Shown: positions 55,447-64,000 of the stretch, one piece after another | Position numbering within the stretch: position 1 is the first letter of the stretch | How the letters are laid out: each line of letters starts with the position of its first letter | Source: Pyrrhosoma nymphula | Lineage: Eukaryota > Arthropoda > Insecta > Odonata > Coenagrionidae | Direction: 5' to 3' | NCBI GenBank assembly: GCA_963573305.1 | Contig: OY754337.1 | Span: 72,079,094 to 72,143,093 of the forward strand | DNA length: 64,000 nucleotides | Made by a program: the position numbers and the translations under genes | Notes under the pieces: generated by a model | What the model saw: the letters and a program-made list of their open reading frames with translations, nothing else | What the model was told of the DNA's origin: nothing | Database searches by the model: none

Positions 55447-55847
55447 TAACAAGTTTTAAAAAAAAATCTCTAATGGCCGTAATAAATTGGCCCCCCTCGT
55501 CAAAAATACACAACAATAGCTGTGTTGGTTTACGAGTTTTTTATAAAATGGCAATTCCACGGCAGTGACCAACGACAACCTCTTAACTAGAAAGCCCTTC
55601 CATGGTGGTTTACGGGAATGTTACTTCCTCGCCAGTGACACAACCACAGACACACACACTCAACCCTAAGGGGGATCCTTCAGTAGGGCTGATGAGACCC
55701 CGCTAAGGATGTCTGGGTTATGACCACAAATACACTCGCAAACACTCAGAAAATCACTCACACAATCAAACGGGTCCTACTTTTGGGAGAACCTCGCTCA
55801 AAATGAGCGTAGCCAAAGAGCGACACAAAGACAGGAAAAGACGAGAG
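55447..55847 (+). repeat. Unclassified dispersed repeat D, copy 2
   Basis: Second copy of 22728-23102, same orientation, with an extra ~10 bp near 55537 and other small indels. Confidence 0.75.
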
Positions 55848-56479
55848 AAGACTTTCGTATCAATCGTGGACAGTCGAGCGGAATTTCCGAACCGTGCTAA
55901 TATGCATTTAACTTACTGCATGTAAATTTTCCATTTTTTCCACCCAAATACCCGTGTCCAACTGAATCCATGGGAGTTTCTCATTCGAGATATTGAAGTT
56001 AGAGCATAATGGGCCCATCGTGGGCTCATCCCAACTCATCGTGGGCCGATGGGCGCAGGTGGATCATTCGCTATCCTGCCGATAGGAAGCATTCTGCTAA
56101 CATACAGTGGTCACGGCCGAATTTTTTGTGTTAAGTTAATTTGAGCGATAAATCAATTCACCTAGGATTTGATGAATTTGACTTCCTTTTAAAGAAAAAA
56201 CTCCCATCTTTTTATTGATATCAAAATATTAACTCCATGCCGAACAACTTTTGGAGTAATTTGCCTAAAAATATAAGCTGTTTTACTTGGGATAGATTGC
56301 GGCTGTGCACTCCAGAGGGAGAAAATTGAAAAATTAGGAACTTATAACACCTAGATTTCTTCAAATATCTAACAGTGTGTAGTTTGTATGTTTTCTCAAC
56401 TATTTATAAAAATTAATCTATTACTCACCGCAGTAAGTTTTACCGAATTGCAAAAAAAAGCCTTCCATTGTGAAGGCGA
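55848..56479. other. No recognised feature
   Basis: A short GTGGGCTCATC / GTGGGCCGATG repetition lies near 56030-56055. Nothing else supported. Confidence 0.45.
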
Positions 56480-56710
56480 TTTCACTGTACAGCGTGAAAA
56501 AATGAGTCAGGTAAGAAACTTATGTTGTTATATTTATTTAATTACTGAGAATTTTAGTCATACATAACTATATTTTTGCGTTTTTAATATTGCAGCAATT
56601 ACTACATACTTCTTACAGACGCTGAAATTAAAAAAAATAAAATTCGAATATGGTCTCGCTAATGACTAGGGAACTATTTCGCTCAAACTACCTAAAGTTA
56701 TCCAATTCGT
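56480..56710 (+). repeat. Unclassified dispersed repeat E, copy 2
   Basis: Matches 39340-39712 over the blocks listed there; lacks the hairpin block. Confidence 0.75.
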
Positions 56711-58230
56711 TCTAAATTCATATTTTTAAACGTAAAGACTTTTACCAAAGAGAAATTAAAAATTTTATATTAATCATTTTGACCCCGTCACTGAAAACCA
56801 AAACAAAATACGACAATCCTTGATGCAATTATCGAAAATCCTTCATTTTTAGTGCGCACAAGCTCTAATCATAATCTTTTATGGAGTGAATTGCCCAATT
56901 ATCCACAGGGCCTGAAACGAATGTAAAGCAATTGCGCTGTAGTGATGTGAAGTAAGCAGTGCACTGGAGTGAATGGAAAGCTCCCTTAATTTCTATTCGG
57001 ATTCCAAAAAGATTCGTTTTAATGATCACCGTACACTCACATTAAAAACTCATTCTTTTCAAGGTTATAATAAATATTTTCACCTGGGCCCGTGTTGCTT
57101 AACCCTTTGCGTTGCGTCCCAAATGAGTTCATTTTTGTTCCAACTTAGCTGATCGGCAATGACCAGCGTTGTGCCTACGACCATGCGAATCAAACCCGAT
57201 AATTTTCTTTCAAAAACAGACACATACGAATTTCCGAAATATTTTCCCAAGGATACAGAAAATGTCAATAATCCAAAAAATACTGATTTCAAAACTTCTC
57301 TTATCATTGTGGGTATTTATTTACGAAATGGAGGTCAGAATACATCGATAAAAGAGAAATTACGCAGACTGATCTAAATTCGCGACTATTTTTCCCCTCT
57401 AAAAAATCCAACTCTTCCGAATCCGAAGTTCGTCAAAGACGTTGGCTCTTACTTTTATTTCTGTAATGTAATGCGATATAATATCATGATCCCTTTGACA
57501 ACGACATGTGGATAAGATAAGTGATCCAAATTTAGGCTTCATTCCATGACATCACAGAATATAAGTAAATGTTTCTTTGCCCTTCAACTAACAAATGGAG
57601 AGACCATGTGGAGGTTAGGGAGTGAGATTTCGTAATTTCAGTTTTATTATCGGGTTTTAAAAAGACAACTCCAACAACGGATTTCAAAAAGACCAGTCCA
57701 AGTATGATTGAATGATCACACTTAAGAAATCGTTGGGAAATGCATATTGAAATAGATTATTGAGTACCCATAAGAGCATAGATGAATAATATGCAGGCTC
57801 TATGAAAAGGAGTTAAATGTGGATTTAGTTTGATAGACGAAAAAGGAAGAAAAGCAATACATAAGGGATGATCTTTGCCACTGATGATCTTCAACGTTTG
57901 CATCGAAAAATAAAAAAATGAAATTCAGGAAAAATTAAAAATAAAAATAAGCAGGCAGTAGCAGTTTTTGCATAGAAGAGAGAGACTAGAATTATAGACT
58001 GCAGGGGGAAATAATGTAAGCATTCAACAAGTTGTATGTATATAAAACCAAAATAATTTTTAGTGGAAACAATTGAGAAGATCATGAAGCCATTAAAGTA
58101 AAAACTGGAGCTAGTGGACGAACTTCACCATCTCGTAGGTAGGATCACCAGTGATTGAGAAGCAAGAAAGATTAAACAGAACAAGCATTCAATCAGAGGA
58201 AGAGGAGTCTACAGCTGGTAACACACGCTT
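56711..58230. other. No recognised feature
   Basis: AT-rich. Open frames at 57080-57377 on both strands have no motif. Confidence 0.45.
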
Positions 58231-58234
58231 GGTA

Positions 58235-58560
58235 GTAAGAAGCATCTCATTCAAACGCAGAATTGGAATATGCGATTACGTAGAAGAGAGGTTTGGACGG
58301 CAGCAGCACCAGAAAAACGCGAATAAAATATGGTATTGCATGAAAAATACGATAAAATGGACGTAGAGAATCGTCCATGAAGAATTCCTGCAAAGAGTTT
58401 AGAAGGAAATATGCTTTGTGACGTCCACGCGAAGTGGGAGAAAGAAGCTTGTTGGACTCATTCTGAGGCATCCAGGTGGAATAAATGTAATTATTACCGA
58501 GGAAAACCATGGATGGAATGCGTCAAAAAAATGTTGAGGTACATTATAGGAAGGGATGAT
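58235..58560 (+). pseudogene. RTE-like LINE C-terminal remnant
   Basis: In one frame, ignoring stops: KIWYCMKNTIKWT, RIVHEEFLQRV, KEICFVTSTRSGRKKLVGLI, LRHPGG. This follows the RTE-type pattern MW..RR+LKI.WT.R+.NEE.L.RV..ER......+RR.KW+GH+LRH. Two stops and one later frameshift (GKPWMECVKKMLR in another frame). No RT core nearby. Confidence 0.5.
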
Positions 58561-58899
58561 TAGGGAATGAAGCGAGAGGCTGAAATTAGAGTAGAGATCT
58601 TGACAAAACCAATCTGGATTATTGACGGCTGATGATGATTCGTTTCACCCTTACGCTGACACTTGCAATCCGCCGAAAGAAAAAAATAGCAATGTTTTAT
58701 TTCGGCAAATGGCGTCAAAAATTATATTTAAGTGTAGAATTACATAAAATAGATCAAGTTCAACAAGTTTGTAAATCAGAGAGCACTCTGGACGTATATG
58801 ACGTATATCATATAAAGCGTAGAAGGGGAAAACCGTGTCGGTGAAAGAGGCATTCATTGGTAGAAGAGAACTAATGACAGATACCCTGGTTAGAAAATT

Positions 58900-59160
58900 T
58901 TAATGAAGAACCTGATGTGATAGTGAAACTCTGGATCATAGGAAGAATGGATGACAAGACACTAGAGGCTTTTGGACGGGAGTAGGGAGGATGGCAGTGG
59001 AAGCACGATAGGCGGAAGAACACAAGCGAAGAAGATCTGGAGATATTAGAGAAGGAAAGAAATTGATTTATCTGAGGATGGATTACCGAAGGAAGTTTTG
59101 GAAGGTAGAATGCCGGAAAATACATGAAGGAGAAGGTTAGGGATCTTATGTGTTATGAAG
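58900..59160 (+). pseudogene. RTE-like LINE C-terminal remnant
   Basis: Frames: TLEAFGRE.GGW, RRKNTSEEDLEILEKERN, then LSEDGLPKEVLEGRM. These parallel RRLEAFE.W.WRRM, TNEEVL..V.+ER, RGEGLLK.V.EGR of the other RTE copies. It starts again at the same domain as the previous remnant, so this is a separate copy or a duplication. Confidence 0.45.
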
Positions 59161-60744
59161 AGCGATAGAAAGTAATGTGAGCTGAAGATTTATCCAATAA
59201 ATGGTATCCGTCTCTACTTTGTGGAGTTTTATGGTTTAACACCAAGAAAAAACTTATTGCTCCTGATAGTATCGACTATTCGACGAAACCTGGTCGGAAA
59301 TAAATTAAAAATCTGTGGAAGTTACAAAGTTTTTTCTATGTGTTACTACAGAGATATGTTACGAGGAGGTATTGTGACCGTAGAAAGGTCAATAGGAGAG
59401 TTTCAATGATACATATAGGGATGATACGTCAGATGTGGGGTATTTACACATGGAGTATTCAGGTACAATACCAATCCTAAAATTGAAATCGAAAAATAAA
59501 CGACAAAAATAGTTAAGCTTAGTATTAAATTTCGTGACTAATAGTGAAATTGATTGACAGGATAATTGGTTTAGCTGCTAATTAGATATTGGTGAAAAAT
59601 ACTAGCATACAGCATGAGTAGCCGTCGTAATAGCTAACTTCTTGGCGTAAGAATACGAGTGAAATATTTCACACACTTGAGGATATGGCCGCAGAAAGTG
59701 AATTCGGCGGTAATCAAAATAAATTGGCTATGCCTTACTCGGTGACAGCGTCCCTTCGCTTCAGATTAAAGATATAACGTTTATTTAAGTCTGTATTTTA
59801 CACACTTGAATTCTTTTGCCGACCAAAGTTCACCATCAGCCAATGTCATTGTTAAAGAGTGCAAAAAATCACCCTTAGCTCTTTAAGCTTCATTGGAGAT
59901 GCTAAGAGTATCAAGAAACTGAAAGAGACAGAAGAGGCTGAAAGTATTCTTTTAGGAAGATAAAGAACAAAGACAAGGATGTGCAGAAGGTACATTAATC
60001 TAGAGGTGAATGATAGATCAGGATAGAAGAAAATATTATCTTATTTTTTAGTTATCCTGGCAATAATAAGTTTTCGGGAATCATACAAAACTTACCTCTA
60101 TAAGAGAGATTATGCCAAGGAAAAGTTTACATCCGAGTTCTTCCCTGCTCATATTCAAAAGAGAAATTGTCCATTGACAGTCGGTGTTTGGTAACTCAGC
60201 CTCCGGTGGGCTTTAAATCACAGTATGAATCCCAATATTAAAGAAAAGCACTTGCAGATTCTGCCGGGTCACATGCCGTTCCCTGGCTACCCTTCTTACC
60301 GCATGAAAACCCATGTTGAAGTAAGCTTTTAGGTCGTGCAACTTTTTGTTTTTGCAGGGTGTTCATTTGCATTCTATTTTTTGTCGCTGAGGTCTTTCAT
60401 AGCATTCGTAAAATGTGTTTTACACTTTCTTCGGTGTAATTAACAGGATTATTTAATTACGAGGTGTTATCGTGATTAACATTAATTAATCGTGATTTTT
60501 TTAACTGTGGCCCATTGAAGTTTAGTTATGTAATACTTGTTTAATAGCCTGCGAAAACAGGCTAAAATATTCGCGAAATAGCCAAAAGGTAATGAATTAA
60601 GTAAATAACTAAGTATACATTAATTTGGTCTTTATTTTGAATCTAAATAACATATGTAACTATGGTAGACAATATATGATATCCAATTGTCAGAGATTTC
60701 TTTGCATGCAACATTTTTGGTAAAGCAGGCGGAGCTGTGACTCA
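59161..60744. other. No recognised feature
   Basis: Nothing supported. Confidence 0.45.
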
Positions 60745-60840
60745 AATATACGGGACGGCTCTCGGGATTACGCTTGACTGTGTGCTCAGAAGTCTAACCT
60801 CATTGAGTACGCCCGATGCAGAAGACTGATGAGCACAGCC
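60745..60840 (-). repeat. Unclassified dispersed repeat F, copy 2
   Basis: The complement aligns with 10287-10385, anchored on GTACTCAATGAGGTTAGACT. Confidence 0.5.
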
Positions 60841-63800
60841 TTCCCCTATCAGGAGCACTTGTAGGGAGGAAGTCGTAGCCATTATATTGAGGATAAGGTA
60901 CTGTGCCCTAATGCACGCATAACTTTTTTCGGAGGGTAGTGAAGTGTTCGGCTGCATTTTGGCCACTAGGCAACCCCGAACTGAGTGCGAGACATACCGG
61001 GCTGCGCTCAACACTCTTAATATTACCCCGGATGTGTCTGGTGGCCTTGGAGTTGATCCTGATCGTCTCAGTCGTGCTATTAATTGCTAAGGAAACACTT
61101 TCCTTAAAATTAATCTATGAAACAAGTATTTTATCGCATTGAAATACTGCTTCTTTAAACTACTGCTGCGGCGTTATGCAGTTGATCCAAGTTTTAATTA
61201 AGTGACGAGTGCGAAATGGCATATAGTTTCGAAGCACCCATCATACGAATGCCACTGCTGCTACTAATGCGGTAGCCGAGCTGAGTATAATATTCGCAGG
61301 GTCCCGACTAAGCATACTATTCGCAGGGATTTAACCCAGACTGAAGCCTACATTTCCACCTTCCATTTTCCTCGTTTTTCCAGAATAAAGGGAGTTTTAG
61401 AACAGATTGGACTTATAAAAACGCCACAAAAACATATCAACACTCTCGATAAGAGACGTCCAGATGCTGTTGCCAAAATCTTTGTGTTTGAAGTTTTGAG
61501 ATCAAGGCAGAGTCCGAAAAAATAACCGAGATAAAGAGGAAATATACCTGAAATAAGGGACCACTTATGAGGAAATTAAAAAGACAGGGAAATAATGGAA
61601 AACATATTAGAATAATGAGAATCAATGGATATGATAGAATAGATACTGTTTGGTGAGTGTGTAGGTGGGGAAGATATATAATAAGCACTGTGGACGGCTC
61701 TGAAGCAATGAGAAACTGAGGAAAGGACAAAATCAAAGAAATATATGTTTGTATTACACAGGAGTATGTACTTCGTGAGTCAGCAAGAAAGTATAATGCA
61801 CATCCGGGGCTGTCTGAAACCTACCTCAACACGGAAGCCAGCCGGTTGCAATAATCATAAACAAGCATCGATTATCGGATTTCTCATTACCAATCCCATG
61901 CATAAAAATCAAGGAGCATTCTATTATTATTATTTCTTGCCTTATCACTCATAAATCCGTTTTGACGATCGTAAACGACTAGAGTTAGACTTCGGACGAT
62001 ATCAATTTGACCCCGCAGGTCATAAAAGAAAAATTGAAAATCCGATGACTTCATGCCGGCTATCTTTTATCGTTCCGGCACGAGTTCAGCGCGTTCCTTC
62101 GCTTCTTCTCAAGGAGCTCCACAGGTCGCTTACATCTGAGTGGGCAGATCCCAAGGAATTAATTTTGACAATACTATACATATTAACGCCTCAGCTGCGG
62201 CTGCCTCGTTCTTTTTCGCTGTAGAATATTATCCCTTGCATAAGAAAAGGAATAGCCGATAGTTGTCTCTGAAAATTTGGGTCGACCTGCTCATGCGGGA
62301 ATTCGTACGTGGTTATGGTGGAACACTAGTGTAATAGCAATAAATTAATTTATTTTATTTGGAACCTGCGTTGAATTCCTTTTTTTTGGTGGGCAACGTG
62401 GTTATCAATTTCTTCCGAAGAACATGTGCTCTTCCCGAATCACTTTGCAATTTGGGCTCCTCCTCCGGAATAGTAATGAACAGAAAGAACTTGAATCTGT
62501 CATGCGAAGGTCGGGCCAAAAAACTTGGGTGGGGGCTAGAACGGGGAGGATACTGATGGCCAAAGGTACAAATGTACGTTTTTTCGCAGTCGCCGAAGAA
62601 AGCTTAAAAGTACGTTTCCCCAGCTTAAGGGTTAATGCCTTGTGGATCTAGAATAATATCTTCTAATACAGCCTCATAACAAGTATGATCTGTTTTTTGT
62701 CCTAGAAAATTGTAATTGATTCGGGTTCTATTTTCGCTCAAACACGGATGTTTTTTCGCCGTGCTACATATGTTTTAATGGCAATGAAATCTCCGATCGA
62801 ATGGACCTGTGCATATAGGGTACCTCAAAACTCATTTACTAAAACGAGAACGAGTTGCTCTGGAAAGAGAAGCGGCAACTGCCATTTTAGGGCGTATTGG
62901 GTATCAGATGTTGAACAGTATAACATCCTTCCAGATCTTACGGAGTACTACTAGAAGAGTTTTAGGTATCAAATTCACAGATGGAACACCGCTCAGTTGT
63001 TTTGGTATTTGGCATTCAATGGTTTTTAAATATAAATCCGGCCCCTTATAACAATTTGGAAGTACATACCATTCAACTTGTGAGATATATAGTCCAGGAA
63101 CCATGAATCAGTTCGCTCGTCTAATGCCCTTTTTTCTGCACGTATTTTTGAGCTGACGATCAACATTTTGAGTGCGTAGAATATGTTAAGATATTAAACC
63201 AAGTGGTCGTGAACAAAAAATATGGTAGAAATGATTCGACCGACTGTAAGGTTTTCACTTAAAACTAAACATCTGGTATGGAGAAATACACCGTTATATT
63301 AAGCCGAGAGTATGTGAGCATAAGGTTGTGGAAGAAATTATCGGGTAAACAGGAAATCCATGAGTTAAATGAAAACAGTTTCTTATATAAAAAAAGTTGG
63401 AAAGGAATGATAACAGCTAGATTGAAAGATCCAAGATAGGTCAAGTTTCAAACAATGAGGCATGTAGGCCTGAGAGTAGACTCCTTTCTGCGATGTTTGT
63501 TGATGACCCTCTCCAATCATAAAAGGCGATCCCCATGAACTATAATGTCAGAGAGAGCAACAAACTCTGGAGGATTTTTTTTCAATAGGCCCATCAAGTA
63601 AGTTATGTTAAACCATTGAAGTGCCGTTTCCCTAATGTGCTATATTCCTGTTCATTCATTCATTATAGTAATCTACCGGTTAGAGGTAGGCACAGTTAGA
63701 AATATCTTATCATTTCTCGGCGTTCCCTCTTACGTTTTTAAGATTTTTTCCTAAATTTAAGCTTTCTATGACGTGAATTCCAATAAAACATACTCATTTG

Positions 63801-64000
63801 CGTTTTAACCGAGAGAACTCTCCCAGCAGCGACACAATGCCTCAAACACTACTGCATTCAAGGGTGATTTGGGATATAGCAACTTTATCTTTTAATCAAC
63901 GATTCCTTAAGGAGAGTTTTTACTCTGTATTTCATTTCAACAAGTATAATTTTTAATCCATAGCTAATCGGCAGAATTGTCTTTAAAATATTTTCATCCA
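60841..64000. other. No recognised feature
   Basis: Only a short repetition near 61289-61332 (ATATTCGCAGGG / CTATTCGCAGGG) and motif-free frames. The frame at 62809-63051 has ALEREAATAILGRIGYQ, protein-like but unrecognised. Confidence 0.4.

Overview
The window looks like a gene-poor, repeat-dense piece of a large animal genome, most likely an arthropod and probably an insect. I infer this from the make-up: RTE-like and CR1/L2-like non-LTR retrotransposons, a Penelope-like element (PLE), several tRNA-derived SINE families, and non-autonomous hAT, pogo-like and TTAA-flanked DNA elements. There are no operons, no bacterial ribosome-binding-site pattern, and no intact open reading frame attributable to a host gene. 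The species cannot be fixed from the sequence. The CR1/L2-like family ends in a GATGTA-type microsatellite tail, which I associate from memory with insect genomes.

Layout. 0-2.3 kb: the 3' part of a non-LTR reverse transcriptase (RT) ORF, cut by the window start, runs directly into a 5'-truncated PLE RT ORF; two hammerhead-ribozyme-like motifs and a TA microsatellite follow. 2.5-2.9 kb: an unidentified minus-strand reading frame. 3.1-6.4 kb: near full-length decayed RTE-like LINE (copy A, minus). 7.2-12.4 kb: 3' fragments of the GATGTA-tailed CR1/L2-like family and an RTE 3' end; one CR1 fragment is fused in frame to an older non-LINE coding fragment (ORF 11267-11836). 13.3-22.5 kb: inverted-repeat elements, a 47-bp-arm foldback, a 25-bp-arm hairpin, a pogo-like MITE and a head-to-head SINE pair. 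22.7-32.1 kb: unclassified repeats, SINEs, an MITE inside a SINE, a PLE terminal fragment and a CR1 3' fragment.

32.5-35.9 kb is a cluster of hAT-type elements. One hAT-like element (8-bp target-site duplication, TSD) carries a second hAT-like element (its own 8-bp TSD) inside its left terminal repeat; a third lies close by, then a foldback MITE. 39-45 kb holds more SINEs, a PLE-like fragment, a TA microsatellite and a 208-bp hAT MITE inside a SINE. 45.2-47.9 kb is the best-preserved element: a CR1/L2-like LINE (minus) whose ORF2 has two nonsense codons, one frameshift and a mutated YADD box. 49.6-52.6 kb is RTE copy B, with its RT core replaced by unrelated DNA and a 190-bp insertion flanked by a 12-bp TSD. 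53.1-54.7 kb is another CR1/L2-like LINE split by a 561-bp LINE fragment with a 15-bp TSD. 58.2-59.2 kb holds RTE 3' remnants; the last 4.8 kb is almost featureless.

Nothing here acts together as a pathway. The window is a stratigraphy of transposition in which insertion order can be read from TSDs. I found no convincing new host system. The best leads are the chimeric ORF at 11.3 kb, the hammerhead-like motifs of the PLE copies, the foldbacks, and the unclassified repeats. All reading is by eye, without alignment tools; boundaries of decayed copies are approximate (tens of bases).
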